Below are positions 17,165-28,126 of a stretch of DNA of 64,000 bases, one piece after another (positions within the stretch are counted from its first letter, which is position 1; each line of letters starts with the position of its first letter). Below the pieces are notes generated by a model. It saw nothing but the letters and a program-made list of their open reading frames with translations, had not been told where the DNA came from and ran no database searches. The DNA is from Sporolactobacillus spathodeae (lineage in GTDB: Bacteria; Bacillota; Bacilli; Bacillales; Sporolactobacillaceae), in assembly GCF_016908935.1 (NCBI RefSeq), contig NZ_JAFBEV010000004.1:62001-126000 (forward strand). Direction: 5' to 3'. Both the position numbers and the translations under genes were made by a program.

Positions 17165-17269
17165 TGCATTTCCCCCCGCCTGCAATTTTTCACTCAAAAC
17201 CTAAAGGTATGGTTGATTGGTGTTTTGCACCGCACTTTTTTTGCCAATTATTTTCTTTCAGCAAAAGTC

Positions 17270-17283
17270 AAATAGCGGTAACA
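17270..17283 (-). promoter_or_regulatory. Weak cre-like site in the hyaA leader
   Basis: TGTTACCGCTATTT on the minus strand matches the CcpA cre consensus except at the last two fixed positions. It lies about 30-40 nt downstream of the predicted start site, where CcpA could act as a roadblock. Confidence 0.35.
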
Positions 17284-17314
17284 AAATAGTTAATGATAGT
17301 TCACATTTACGTTT

Positions 17315-17357
17315 ATCATAATGAACGATCTTCCAATTTCATATGATCTACATCACA
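17315..17357 (-). promoter_or_regulatory. hyaA promoter with FNR/CRP-type box
   Basis: TGTGATGTAGATCATA (17342-17357, minus strand) fits TGTGA-N6-TCACA with one mismatch. A -10 hexamer TATGAT lies at 17315-17320. The predicted start near 17308 puts the box centre at about -41.5, the class II activation position. The regulator is not in the window; FNR or another CRP-family protein is inferred. Confidence 0.65.
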
Positions 17358-17574
17358 GATTTATTTAAAATATATCTATATAATAATTTACTTTTCTTTT
17401 GCATTAAGCTTCCTAAGTATCACACATGCAAGAATTGCTTAAGGATGGGGTTTCTGCAGGAATTAAAGCAGAGGAAATTGCGCCTGCCTTTTCATGCTAA
17501 CGACGGCATCTATCAAGAAGCTTGGGAAAAGTAAATGCCTGAATTCGTTTAGAAAAATCGAAGGAATGGAACGC
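17358..17574. other. Non-coding stretch upstream of the hydrogenase promoter
   Basis: This AT-rich region has short open frames on both strands, but none has a ribosome site or a recognisable product. I see nothing else in it. Confidence 0.5.
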
Positions 17575-17697
17575 CGGTCACTCGCTTGCCGCGAGCGCAC
17601 CACGAGCCTCAAACAAACTATAGTCTGCGGGGGCTCGCTGGCACGCTGGTCCCGCAGGCGTCTCGCGCCTCCGCTCCATTTTTTGTGCAAAATCTTA
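17575..17697 (-). repeat. Interspersed palindromic element, copy 2
   Basis: The copy runs CTCGCTTGCCGCGAGCGCACC...CTGCGGGGGCTCGCTGGCACGC...CCCGCAGGCG and ends CTCCATTTTTTGTGCAAAAT. The 5' hairpin is absent. It lies beyond the permease terminator, upstream of hyaA. Confidence 0.85.
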
Positions 17698-17710
17698 TAC
17701 ATTTTTATCT

Positions 17711-17748
17711 TAAAAAAGGATGTCTCAGCGTTTTTGAGACATCCTTAA
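17711..17748 (-). terminator. Terminator downstream of the permease gene
   Basis: Inverted repeat AAGGATGTCTCA...TGAGACATCCTT followed on the minus strand by a T run. It lies about 135 bp after the permease stop codon. Confidence 0.85.
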
Positions 17749-17880
17749 AATCCATCGCTTATATTCACATGAACATTAATTTTGCAAACGGCACGTCGGG
17801 CTGTCCTATTTTTTATGTGGCGGCAATCAGCTTCTCGCAAAAGAAGCATCACCTATCCGTATCATTTGGGAGGCGTGCAC

Positions 17881-19296
17881 TTAAGACTCAGTGGCTTCTT
17901 TCTTCTTATCCGATAGACCGACAAGGCTGTGCCAATAGCTGTAGCTGAAGTAAATCACCAAACCAACAATAAGCCAAATCAAGAAGAAGCCCCACGTAAT
18001 TCCAGAAAGATGGATCATTAGATAACCACAGCTGAGAATCGCAAGAAAAGGAACGACGTGAATAAATGGTACCTTGAACTTTCTATCCAAATCCGGACGT
18101 TTGATACGTAGAATATAGACACCGAGCGCGACCATGATAAACGCGAACAACGTACCGATATTCGTCAACTCAGCGAGTTTATCAAGCGGGATGAGTCCGG
18201 AAAAAATTGTCGCCATCAACCAAGTCAGTCCAATTGCGACAATAGGCGTTTTTGCACGGCCCACAAGTTGCGCGATGGGTTGGGGTAATAATCCGTCACG
18301 GCTGATTGCAAAGAAGAGTCGCGTTTGTCCGTACATCATCACAAACAGAACTGTGGTGATGCCCAGAATAGCCCCGAGTGAGACAAAGCCTGCTACCCAA
18401 TTCTGATGAATAACTTGTAGCGCAAATGCCACTGGATCACCAACATTTAACTGACGATAAGGAACCATGCCAGTCAGTACAATCGACACAGAAATATAGA
18501 GCACCATGCAGATACCGAGTGATGAGAGAATTCCGATCGGCATATCGCGCTGCGGATTGCGCACTTCTTCTGAAGCCGATGACACAGCATCGAAGCCAAT
18601 GTAAGCAAGAAAAGCTGTCGCCGCACCTTTTATGACGCCACTGAAACCAAAAGGCATAAATGGCGTCCAATTTGATGGACGAACATAGAAAACACCGACG
18701 GCAAGGAAAAGAAGGATAACGCCAATTTTCACCAAAACAACAATATTATTGATCCGAGCGGATTCCTTCGTGCCGCTGATTAAAATTAATGCGAGAACGA
18801 GTAGAATAACAGCCGCCATGCCATCAAAATACGTGCCTTGGGCCGGGTTGAAGGAAGAACTGATCGCGTGTGGCAGCTGCCACCCGAATCCGTGAATCAG
18901 CGCCTGGAAATAAGCGGACCAGCCACTTGCAACGACTGAACAGGCAAGACCGTATTCAAGAATCAAATCCCAGCCAAGTATCCAAGCGATTAATTCGCCG
19001 AATACCGTGTAACTATATGTATAGGCACTACCTGACGATGGAATCATTGAGGAAAATTCAGAATAGCACAATGCGGCAAACGCACAGGCGAGTCCTGAAA
19101 AAATAAATGAGAGAATAATTGCTGGCCCTGAATACAAGGCAGCGACAACACCTGTCATAACAAAAATTCCTGTTCCAATCACAGCACCGACACCAAGCAT
19201 AGTCAAATCAAAGGCACCCAATGCCTTTTTTAGACCCCTATCGCCACTCGTCTGCCTGGCCATAAACTCCATAGACTTCTTACGAAAAAGCTTCAC
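17881..19296 (-). CDS. APC-family amino-acid permease (YfnA-like)
   Basis: This 471-residue integral membrane protein has about 12-13 hydrophobic segments. The N-terminal signature LTMLGVGAVIGTGIFVMTG and the internal GFDAVSSASEEVRNPQRDMPIGI motif are those of the cationic amino-acid transporter branch of the APC superfamily. It resembles B. subtilis YfnA over its length. The GTG start at 19296 follows AGAAGGGA; an ATG at codon 9 or 12 is possible. It has its own promoter and terminator, so it is a single transcription unit. The substrate cannot be told from sequence. Confidence 0.9.
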   Translation of the reverse strand: MKLFRKKSMEFMARQTSGDRGLKKALGAFDLTMLGVGAVIGTGIFVMTGVVAALYSGPAIILSFIFSGLACAFAALCYSEFSSMIPSSGSAYTYSYTVFGELIAWILGWDLILEYGLACSVVASGWSAYFQALIHGFGWQLPHAISSSFNPAQGTYFDGMAAVILLVLALILISGTKESARINNIVVLVKIGVILLFLAVGVFYVRPSNWTPFMPFGFSGVIKGAATAFLAYIGFDAVSSASEEVRNPQRDMPIGILSSLGICMVLYISVSIVLTGMVPYRQLNVGDPVAFALQVIHQNWVAGFVSLGAILGITTVLFVMMYGQTRLFFAISRDGLLPQPIAQLVGRAKTPIVAIGLTWLMATIFSGLIPLDKLAELTNIGTLFAFIMVALGVYILRIKRPDLDRKFKVPFIHVVPFLAILSCGYLMIHLSGITWGFFLIWLIVGLVIYFSYSYWHSLVGLSDKKKEATES

Positions 19297-19400
19297 CTTA
19301 ACATATCCCTTCTGTCTGTATCCCGCACATTTATCCAGTCTCTCTTTTGTGGAATTCTAATATTCCGACTTTTTTCGACATAATGTGGGCGGTAATCTTG

Positions 19401-19429
19401 ATCTTATCGAAAGTGACATTCAATGTAAA
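19401..19429 (-). promoter_or_regulatory. Promoter of the permease gene
   Basis: On the minus strand TTTACA (19424-19429) and TAAGAT (19401-19406) are 17 bp apart, about 105 bp before the permease start. This fits a sigma-A promoter. Confidence 0.55.
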
Positions 19430-19553
19430 GTATCCCCTGATATTGGTAAAGAAATGTTCATTTTTTTTAGAAGGGGAAAATATTTTTTTGATACATTTTC
19501 ATTTGCACCCATTTATCACTTGGATTCATTGATATGAATGCGGTCATGAAATA

Positions 19554-19720
19554 AACTTGGCGCAGCCAAGTCTTATTTTTGCAAAAACTGCGCTCCGGCT
19601 GCTCGCTTGCCGCGGGCGATCCGTGAGCCTCCTCGAACAGGCTAAAGTCTGCGGGGTCTCACTTGGCTCGCTTTTCCCGCAAGGCGCCAGCGCGCCTTCG
19701 CTCCTTTCTTACGCAAAAAA
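19554..19720 (-). repeat. Interspersed palindromic element, copy 3 (full length)
   Basis: A full copy: 5' hairpin ACTTGGC-GCA-GCCAAGT, left end TTTTTGCAAAAACTGCG, GCCGCGGGCGATCC-GTGAG, loop, CTCAC-TT-GGCTCGC, CCCGC. The second hairpin is AAGGCGC-CAGC-GCGCCTT and the right end is ACGCAAAAAA. It lies directly beside the 17-copy 21-bp array. Confidence 0.9.
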
Positions 19721-19759
19721 CATGTTGCAATTTTATGCCTCAGCCGATGCCTAGCGCTC

Positions 19760-20112
19760 TACTCTGTCGATGTTGCGCTCTACTCTGTCGATGTTGCGCT
19801 CTACTCTGTCGATGCCGCGCTCTACTCTGTCGATGCCGCGCTCTACTCTGTCGATGCCGCGCTCTACTCTGTCGATGCCGCGCTCTACTCTGTCGATGCC
19901 GCGCTCTACTCTGTCGATGCCGCGCTCTACTCTGTCGATGTTGCGCTCTACTCTGTCGATGTCTTGACCTACTCTGTCGATGTTGCGCTCTACTCTGTCG
20001 ATGCCGCGCTCTACTCTGTCGATGCCGCGCTCTACTCTGTCGATGTTGCGCTCTACTCTGTCGATGCCGCGCTCTACTCTGTCGATGCTGCGACCTACTC
20101 TGTCGATGCCGG
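19760..20112. repeat. 21-bp tandem array, 17 copies
   Basis: The core TACTCTGTCGATG starts at 19760 and recurs every 21 bp to 20096, with no insertion or deletion. The variable bases are mostly GCCGCGCTC or GTTGCGCTC following the invariant part, with rare others (GTCTTGACC, GCTGCGACC). All frames stay open because 21 is a multiple of three, but none has a start with a ribosome site. It lies between copy 3 of the palindromic element and the eno terminator. Confidence 0.95.
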
Positions 20113-20116
20113 GCGC

Positions 20117-20156
20117 ACAAAAAAAACGCCCCGCCTTTTACAGGCGGAGCGTTTTT
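20117..20156 (-). terminator. Terminator after eno
   Basis: On the minus strand AACGCTCCGCCTG-TAAA-AGGCGGGGCGTT is followed by eight T. It ends the eno transcript before the 21-bp array. Confidence 0.9.
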
Positions 20157-20169
20157 CTTTGGTGCTTGA

Positions 20170-21468
<1,299 letters not shown>

Positions 21469-21564
21469 TTATAAATGAATTTTATTAAAAATAATGAACC
21501 CAACCATCCCGCTGCCCTGTCCGGACGAGGACAGCGCTCCGGCAGGCTTTTATCTATTGCTTAC

Positions 21565-22326
<762 letters not shown>

Positions 22327-22417
22327 TTAGGACACCTGCCCTTTCTTAAAACTAAGGCGCAACCTTTGTCCAAGGACTCAGTATTGCCGAGTATTTCTTG
22401 CCTATAACTTACTAAAA

Positions 22418-23605
22418 TTATTCAGCGTCGTTCAGTGCGGCTACGCCAGGAAGTACTTTGCCTTCCATCAATTCGAGCGATGCACCGCCGCCTGTTGAGA
22501 TATGGCTCATCTTATCTGCAAGATGGAATTTTTCAACAGCAGCTGCAGAATCGCCACCACCGATGATCGTTGTTGCGTCAGGAGCTTCCGCCAATGCTTT
22601 TGCCACGGCTTCCGTACCTTTTGCATAAGCGTCCATTTCAAAAACGCCCATTGGTCCGTTCCAAACAACCAGCTTGGATTTCTTGATTGCATCGGCATAG
22701 AGAGCAACTGTCTTCGGTCCGATATCAAGACCCATCCAACCATCAGGAATGCTGTCGGTATCAACTGTTTTCTTATTTGCGGATTCAGAGAATTCATCGG
22801 CAATCGTCGCGTCAACCGGAATCAGGAAGTTTACGCCTTTTGCTTTTGCCGTTTCCATGAATTTCTTCGCCATGTCGATCTTCTCTGCGTCAAGCAGCGA
22901 ATTGCCGATATTATGACCCTGCGCCTTGATGAAGGTGTAGGAAAGGCCGCCACCAACGATCAGCGTATCGACTTTATCCAACAGGTTTTCGATTACGCCG
23001 ATTTTATCAGTAACTTTAGCGCCGCCGATAATCGCCGTGAATGGGTGTTGCGGGTTATCCAATGAAGCGGCGAGTACACGCAGCTCTTTTTCCATTAGGA
23101 AACCGGCAACTGCTGGAAGATAATGTGTGATACCTTCTGTTGAAGCGTGCGCACGGTGTGCAGAACCGAAAGCGTCATTGACGTAAACGTCAGCAAGTGA
23201 CGCGAAAGCTTTCGCCAGTTCCGGATCGTTTTTCTTTTCGCCTTTTTCAAAGCGGACGTTTTCAAGCAGAAGCACGTCGCCTTCGTTCAGCTTCGCTACA
23301 GCTGCTTCAACTTCAGGACCGACAACGTCGTCTGTTTTCGCAACTGTTTTGCCGAGCAGTTCGCCCAAGCGTTTTGCAACTGGGTTCATGCGCAGTGATT
23401 CTTTGTTTTCTGCAGTCGGACGGCCAAGGTGCGAGGCGAGAATCACTTTCGCACCATTTTCAATCAAATAATTGATCGTCGGCAGTGCCGCACGGATACG
23501 TGTATCATCCGTTACTGTTGTGCCGTCGAGCGGAACATTGAAGTCAACACGGCAAAATACTTTTTTGCCTTTGACATCGATGTCGCGAATGGTTTTCTTT
23601 GCCAT
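22418..23605 (-). CDS. pgk: Phosphoglycerate kinase
   Basis: The 395-residue kinase makes ATP and 3-phosphoglycerate from 1,3-bisphosphoglycerate. It has the N-terminal [10 protein letters not shown], the substrate-binding histidine and arginine in LASHLGRP, the hinge region [15 protein letters not shown], and the C-terminal nucleotide site [14 protein letters not shown] with [12 protein letters not shown]. It is complete. It is separated from gapA by a terminator and a short repeat, so a second promoter before pgk is likely, though I cannot pick it out with confidence. Confidence 0.98.
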   Translation of the reverse strand: MAKKTIRDIDVKGKKVFCRVDFNVPLDGTTVTDDTRIRAALPTINYLIENGAKVILASHLGRPTAENKESLRMNPVAKRLGELLGKTVAKTDDVVGPEVEAAVAKLNEGDVLLLENVRFEKGEKKNDPELAKAFASLADVYVNDAFGSAHRAHASTEGITHYLPAVAGFLMEKELRVLAASLDNPQHPFTAIIGGAKVTDKIGVIENLLDKVDTLIVGGGLSYTFIKAQGHNIGNSLLDAEKIDMAKKFMETAKAKGVNFLIPVDATIADEFSESANKKTVDTDSIPDGWMGLDIGPKTVALYADAIKKSKLVVWNGPMGVFEMDAYAKGTEAVAKALAEAPDATTIIGGGDSAAAVEKFHLADKMSHISTGGGASLELMEGKVLPGVAALNDAE

Positions 23606-23664
23606 GAGTGAACCCTCTTTCTACGGAATATCAGCGATTTCTACTTTTTCCGTCAGATCAGAAA

Positions 23665-23740
23665 TACCAAGTCTTTTTGTAACAATGTGCTCCGGCTGCT
23701 CGCTTGCCGCGAGTGTCTCATGCCTTCGCTGCATTTTTGA
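23665..23740 (-). repeat. Interspersed palindromic element, copy 4 (shortened)
   Basis: Only the outer parts remain: GTGCTCCGGCTGCTCGCTTGCCGCG, then CCTTCGCTGCATTTTT. It lies in the gapA-pgk gap. Confidence 0.65.
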
Positions 23741-23835
23741 TCTTTTTTAGAAAAACCTGGGCCACATTCTTAGAATACCGGCCGGGCTTTAGTTTCCACA
23801 CTAAATTCCGTTGAAAATTTATACTTCTTAACGTA

Positions 23836-23870
23836 TAAAATAGCGGAAACAAGAGTGTTTCCGCTATTCA
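23836..23870 (-). terminator. Terminator after gapA
   Basis: AATAGCGGAAACA-CTCT-TGTTTCCGCTATT on the minus strand, followed by a short T-rich tract. It separates cggR-gapA from pgk-tpiA-eno. Confidence 0.75.
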
Positions 23871-23897
23871 AGTTCTTATTCAAAATTCAAGGCTGAA

Positions 23898-24905
23898 TTA
23901 TTTTGCAAGTTTTGCAAAGTATTCAAGCGTTCTAACAAGCTGAGAAGTATAAGACATTTCGTTGTCATACCAAGCAACAGTTTCAACCAATTGTTTGCCG
24001 CCAACTTCGATGATTTTCGTCTGAGTTGCATCGAACAGAGAGCCGTAAGTAATGCCGATGATGTCAGAAGAAACAATCGGGTCTTCGTTGTAGCCGAACG
24101 ATTCGTTAGCTGCAGCTTTCATTGCTTCGTTAACTTCTTCAACCGTAACATTTTTCTTCAGCGTTGTGTAAAGCAACGTTGTTGAACCTGATTTAACTGG
24201 AACACGTTGTGCAGAACCATCAAGTTTGCCTTTCAGGTCAGGGATAACGAGTGCAATTGCTTTAGCAGCACCTGTGGAAGCAGGCGTAATGTTTTCTGCA
24301 GCTGCACGCGCACGACGAAGGTCGCCGCCTCTGTGCGGGCCGTCAAGAGTCATCTGGTCGCCTGTATAAGCGTGAACCGTTGTCATCAAGCCTTTTTCAA
24401 TGCCGAATTTATCGTTAAGCACTTTAGCCATCGGAGCCAAAGAGTTTGTTGTGCAAGATGCACCAGAAATAACCGTTTCGGAGCCATCAAGTGTATCATG
24501 GTTGGTATTGAAAACGATCGTCTTCATTTCGCCTTTTGCAGGTGCGGAAATAACAACTTTCTTCGCGCCGCCTTTGAGGTGTGCTTCAGCTTTGTCTTTC
24601 GAAGTAAAGAAGCCTGTGCATTCAAGAACGATGTCAACGCCCAGTTCGCCCCATGGCAATTCTGCCGGGTCGCGCTGTGAGAGAACTTTAACCTTTTTAC
24701 CGTTAACAACGAAGAAGCCTTCTTCAACTTTAACTTCGCCATTGAAACGGCCCTGAGTTGTATCATATTTCAGCAGGTTTGCGAGCATTGCCGGATCCGT
24801 CAAATCGTTAACTGCAACAACTTCCAATTCCGGAACATCCTGAATTCTTCTGAAAGCGAGACGACCGATACGTCCGAAACCGTTAATACCAACTTTAACT
24901 GTCAT
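23898..24905 (-). CDS. gapA: Glyceraldehyde-3-phosphate dehydrogenase (glycolytic)
   Basis: The 335-residue enzyme oxidises glyceraldehyde-3-phosphate with NAD. It has the Rossmann motif [15 protein letters not shown], an Asp at the NAD-selective position (VAVNDLTDP), and the active-site Cys151 in [13 protein letters not shown]. The C-terminal [19 protein letters not shown] is typical. It is downstream of its regulator gene cggR by 22 bp and followed by a terminator. Linkage to cggR identifies it as the glycolytic, not gluconeogenic, paralogue. Confidence 0.97.
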   Translation of the reverse strand: MTVKVGINGFGRIGRLAFRRIQDVPELEVVAVNDLTDPAMLANLLKYDTTQGRFNGEVKVEEGFFVVNGKKVKVLSQRDPAELPWGELGVDIVLECTGFFTSKDKAEAHLKGGAKKVVISAPAKGEMKTIVFNTNHDTLDGSETVISGASCTTNSLAPMAKVLNDKFGIEKGLMTTVHAYTGDQMTLDGPHRGGDLRRARAAAENITPASTGAAKAIALVIPDLKGKLDGSAQRVPVKSGSTTLLYTTLKKNVTVEEVNEAMKAAANESFGYNEDPIVSSDIIGITYGSLFDATQTKIIEVGGKQLVETVAWYDNEMSYTSQLVRTLEYFAKLAK

Positions 24906-24927
24906 TAAAAATGACCTCCTAAATAGG

Positions 24928-25953
24928 TTAGAAATTTTTTAAAATCTCTTGCGCGGCGCCCTCATCCGTGATCAGCACGGAATCCGGACCCCGTTTGAAG
25001 TAAGCCTTGATTGCCTCAGCCTTAGACTTGCCGCCGGCTATGGCAATTACCGACCGTGCGCCAAACAGGTCTTCCCACTGCAGTCCGATCGTCTGGACTT
25101 TATGGATTACCCTTCCGGTCTGGTCAAAAAAATAGCCAAAAGCCTCAGCCACAGCGTGTTCTGTATCAATCTTTTCAAGAATGCCTTCGCCGGAATGCCG
25201 GCGGATCGCCATTTGCCTCGCATCGCCAATGCCGTGAACGATAATCGATACACGGTGCAGGTACTGCAAGACCTGGTGAATGCTGGGCTCTTCCATCAAG
25301 CTGTGATAGGATTCATCACTGAGCTGATCAGGAACGTGGAGCAGATGATAACGTCCCTCGGCTTTTTCAGCCATTTTGGCGCAGATTGTATTCGCCTGAT
25401 TTTCAACCTTTTCGCCAAGTCCACCGCGCGCAGACACAAACAGGAGATCCTGGTGTGCTTTCTTAAGCGGATACATCATTTCGGCGACTGCGGCCAAAGT
25501 TGATCCGCCGGTTACCGCAATAATATTCTCCGACTCAAGATTACGCTCGATTTCTTTGACGCAGGCGAGTCCAATCTCATTCTTGACCAGTGCGAACTGA
25601 TCACTGTCACCGGATACAATTACAGCTTTGGAGACACCTAATGCGGCCTCCAGTTTCTTTTCCATCTCTTTCAATCCAGATATATTCTTCATGACCTGAC
25701 TCAACGCTTTAACAATAGCCTCGCCATGGCTCGTCAGATGCATGCCGCTTGACGCCATGTGAATCAGGCCTTGCTGGCTAAGAAAAGTCACCTCTCCGCG
25801 TAGCACGCGCTCAGTCATTCCCAAATGGGTGGACAAGCTGCGCCTGCCGATCGGCTGAAGAAAATAAAGCGATTGAAGAATATGGTAGCGGCTGGACATG
25901 ATGTCTAAGACGTCGGGGATGAGCTTTTTCTGAAGATCAAGCAAATGTTCCAC
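24928..25953 (-). CDS. cggR: Central glycolytic genes regulator CggR
   Basis: The 341-residue repressor has an N-terminal winged-helix DNA-binding domain (about residues 25-85, [24 protein letters not shown]) and a SorC-type sugar-binding domain ([37 protein letters not shown]-like end). It represses the gap operon until fructose-1,6-bisphosphate binds. The GTG start at 25953 has GAGGGGAA upstream and gives the family length; the frame continues upstream through the operator and is not coding there. Confidence 0.94.
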   Translation of the reverse strand: MEHLLDLQKKLIPDVLDIMSSRYHILQSLYFLQPIGRRSLSTHLGMTERVLRGEVTFLSQQGLIHMASSGMHLTSHGEAIVKALSQVMKNISGLKEMEKKLEAALGVSKAVIVSGDSDQFALVKNEIGLACVKEIERNLESENIIAVTGGSTLAAVAEMMYPLKKAHQDLLFVSARGGLGEKVENQANTICAKMAEKAEGRYHLLHVPDQLSDESYHSLMEEPSIHQVLQYLHRVSIIVHGIGDARQMAIRRHSGEGILEKIDTEHAVAEAFGYFFDQTGRVIHKVQTIGLQWEDLFGARSVIAIAGGKSKAEAIKAYFKRGPDSVLITDEGAAQEILKNF

Positions 25954-25980
25954 AGCGTTCCCCTCGATCGACCGAAAGTG

Positions 25981-26059
25981 GTCTCGAAATGTCCCACACA
26001 GCCATTTTATGTCCCATCTGCTCCATGTACATGATAGCAATATTCACCAGTCATTACAA
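25981..26059 (-). promoter_or_regulatory. cggR promoter and CggR operator
   Basis: On the minus strand TTGTAA (26054-26059) and TATCAT (26031-26036) are 17 bp apart. Downstream, 25981-26016 reads TGGGAC-N6-TGGC-N4-TGGGAC-N6-AGAC. This closely follows the CggR operator pattern CGGGAC-N6-TGTC-N4-CGGGAC-N6-TGTC and is in the same place, between promoter and cggR. Confidence 0.8.
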
Positions 26060-26327
26060 GCATAAACAAGTAAAACTTGTAAAGCTTTCTTAAACCGACG
26101 CAAAGTTTTCACAACTGAAGAAATGAGACGTCGCCGCGGTTTTCACTGCGGTAAACTATCTGCCAATTTAGAAAAGTACCTCTTTTTCTCCCCTCACCTT
26201 TTTCCGTTTTAGAAGGTAACGGTCATTTCGGAGTATACCCTGTTTGTCCAGAAAAAAACATGAGTCGACACTTTTCGAAAAAAAAGCAGTAACTGATTGG
26301 GACAAGATTAGTCCACAGCATTGTCCC
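26060..26327. other. Gap between rpoN and the cggR promoter
   Basis: No gene is visible. A short GC hairpin (CCGC...GCGG near 26135-26155) is the only structure noticed; no clear rpoN terminator is seen. Confidence 0.4.
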
Positions 26328-27620
26328 TCACTTTAATCGCCGCTCGGCCGTCGAGCCAATTCCGATCAGCTTCCGATATTTAGCGACCACGCGCCTCGAG
26401 CAAGACATGCCTTCATTTGCCAATCGATCAGCCAGCTGTTGATCAGATAAAGGGTGTCTTTTATCTTCAGATTCTATCCAGATTTTCATTTTTTCCTGCA
26501 CAGCAAACGCGCTGATCGAACCGTTTTCTTTTTGAACAGGCCGGACAAAGAATTTTTTTATTGGAAAAAGGCCATAGGGTGTTTGAATATATTTATTGGC
26601 AACGGCACGACTGACCGTTGACTCATGGATTTCCAGCCTTTCTGCGGCTTGCTTCATCGTAAAGGGGCGCAGCAGGCTGCTCTTGCCCTCTGTGAAATAC
26701 CTTTGCTGTTCCTGCATCAAGAGTTCTGCGACTTTCGCAAGTGTCTGCTTTCTCCTCGAGATGCCAGAGAGCAACCAGTCCGCTTCTTCCTTTTTTTCAC
26801 GCAAATAGCGTTTCGTCTCTTTGTCTGCCTCATTCATATAATCTGTATAACTGGCCAAATCCAGAGAAATAATTGGGAGATAGGCATCTTCTGTTTCACA
26901 ACTGAGGCCTTGATCGGTCTTTCGGATTGTAATATCTGGCACAATATATTGCGGTTTTTCGGATTGTCTTGCGGTAATTGGGACCGGACTCAGCGATCGG
27001 ATCACCGCGACCTCGCCGAGGATCATCGTTTCATCGGTGTCTAGCATTGCGGCCAGTTCGGACCAGTCCTGCGTCACAAAACAATCAATAAACTCAGAAA
27101 TAATCCGCTCGGCAATCGGATGGGCTGGCTCAAGCCGCTTAAGCTGAAGCAAGAGACATTCAGGCAGTGAGCGCGCGCCAATTCCGGCTGGCTCCAGCGC
27201 CTGAACAAGATCAAGCGCTTGCCGCGCCGCGTCTGAGCTCATGTTCAGGCGATCGAGAAATTGTTCCGGCTCGCCATCTAAATAACCCTGATCGTTGAGG
27301 TTATCGATCAGCCAATCCGCTGCGTCCCGTATCGGTGATTGCGCGTTTTCCTGGTGCAGGTCGACATGCAACGACTCGCGAAAATCAGCGCTATCCGCGA
27401 TCGTTTCTTCGATCACTTCCGTTGTGCTGCGCGCTTCTCCGTCACTATAACGCGGTAGATAATCGCTTTCTCTAGCCTTTATCAGCGGGTTTTCGAGCGC
27501 CTTTTGGCGAATATAATCGGCGAGCTGTTCATTATTAAATTGCAGCAATGCCACCGACTGCAAAAGCTGCGGTGTCATTTTCAACTTAAGCAGCTGCTTT
27601 TGAACGAGTTCCAGGCCCAT
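26328..27620 (-). CDS. rpoN: RNA polymerase sigma-54 factor
   Basis: The 430-residue protein (SigL in Bacillus) has the three sigma-54 regions. These are a glutamine/leucine-rich activator-interacting N terminus (MGLELVQKQLLKLKMTPQLLQSVALLQFNNEQL), the core-binding domain, and a C-terminal DNA-binding region with HTH (MKQAAERLEIHESTVSRAVANKYI) and the RpoN box (SRRVVAKYRKLI). It needs an AAA+ activator to open promoters. The start at 27620 follows AAGAGGTGATTCGG. It lies next to cggR, a neighbourhood also known in Listeria. Confidence 0.95.
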   Translation of the reverse strand: MGLELVQKQLLKLKMTPQLLQSVALLQFNNEQLADYIRQKALENPLIKARESDYLPRYSDGEARSTTEVIEETIADSADFRESLHVDLHQENAQSPIRDAADWLIDNLNDQGYLDGEPEQFLDRLNMSSDAARQALDLVQALEPAGIGARSLPECLLLQLKRLEPAHPIAERIISEFIDCFVTQDWSELAAMLDTDETMILGEVAVIRSLSPVPITARQSEKPQYIVPDITIRKTDQGLSCETEDAYLPIISLDLASYTDYMNEADKETKRYLREKKEEADWLLSGISRRKQTLAKVAELLMQEQQRYFTEGKSSLLRPFTMKQAAERLEIHESTVSRAVANKYIQTPYGLFPIKKFFVRPVQKENGSISAFAVQEKMKIWIESEDKRHPLSDQQLADRLANEGMSCSRRVVAKYRKLIGIGSTAERRLK

Positions 27621-27730
27621 CCGAATCACCTCTTTTCTTAATTATAGCAATATCCTCGCGCTTATTCTCGATTTGGTCTGATGGCTTTGTAATATGCTGC
27701 ACGAGGTCTGACTGCCTTTGTTTGTTAGAA

Positions 27731-27897
27731 AAGCTTGGCGTAGCTATGTCCTTTTTTTTGCAAAAATTGCGTTTCGGTTGCTCGCTTGCCGCGGGCGATC
27801 CGTGAGCCTCCTCGGACAGGCTAAAGTCTGCGGGGTCTCACTTGGCTCGCTTTTCCCGCAGGCGTCTCGCACCTGCGCTGCATTCTTCGCGAAAGTC
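27731..27897 (-). repeat. Interspersed palindromic element, copy 5 (tandem with copy 6)
   Basis: A full-length copy with GCGATCC/GGCTCGC and GTGAG/CTCAC stems. Copy 6 begins 168 bp later and is almost identical up to CACCTGCGCT. Confidence 0.92.
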
Positions 27898-27899
27898 AA

Positions 27900-28068
27900 A
27901 ACTTGGCGTAGCTATGTCCTTTTTTTTTGCAAAAATTGCGTTTCGGTTGCTCGCTTGCCGCGGGCGATCCGTGAGCCTCCTCGGACAGGCTAAAGTCTGC
28001 GGGGTCTCACTTGGCTCGCTTTTCCCGCAGGCGTCTCGCACCTGCGCTCAATTTTTCGCCCAAAAACA
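27900..28068 (-). repeat. Interspersed palindromic element, copy 6 (tandem with copy 5)
   Basis: It is nearly identical to copy 5: one extra T in the poly-T tract and a different right end (CTCAATTTTTCGCCCAAAAA). It lies just beyond the corA terminator. Confidence 0.92.
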
Positions 28069-28083
28069 TAGTGTCTTTTCTTG

Positions 28084-28122
28084 AAAAAACACCAGACTGA
28101 AATGCTGCATCAGCCTGGTGTT
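28084..28122 (-). terminator. Terminator after corA
   Basis: AACACCAGGCTGATGCAGC pairs imperfectly with an arm ending CTGGTGTT, followed by a T run on the minus strand, just after the corA stop codon. Confidence 0.85.
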
Positions 28123-28126
28123 GGTT

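Noticed and set aside
17494-17948. Open frames in the hyaA-permease gap
   Set aside because: They translate palindromic copy 2 (LACRERTTSL-type sequence that recurs at other copies) and lack a ribosome site.
27718-28084. Open frames rich in LLACRGRSVSLL / RRLAP in several gaps
   Set aside because: The same peptide recurs wherever the palindromic element occurs, and copies with deletions break it; it is element sequence, not a gene family.
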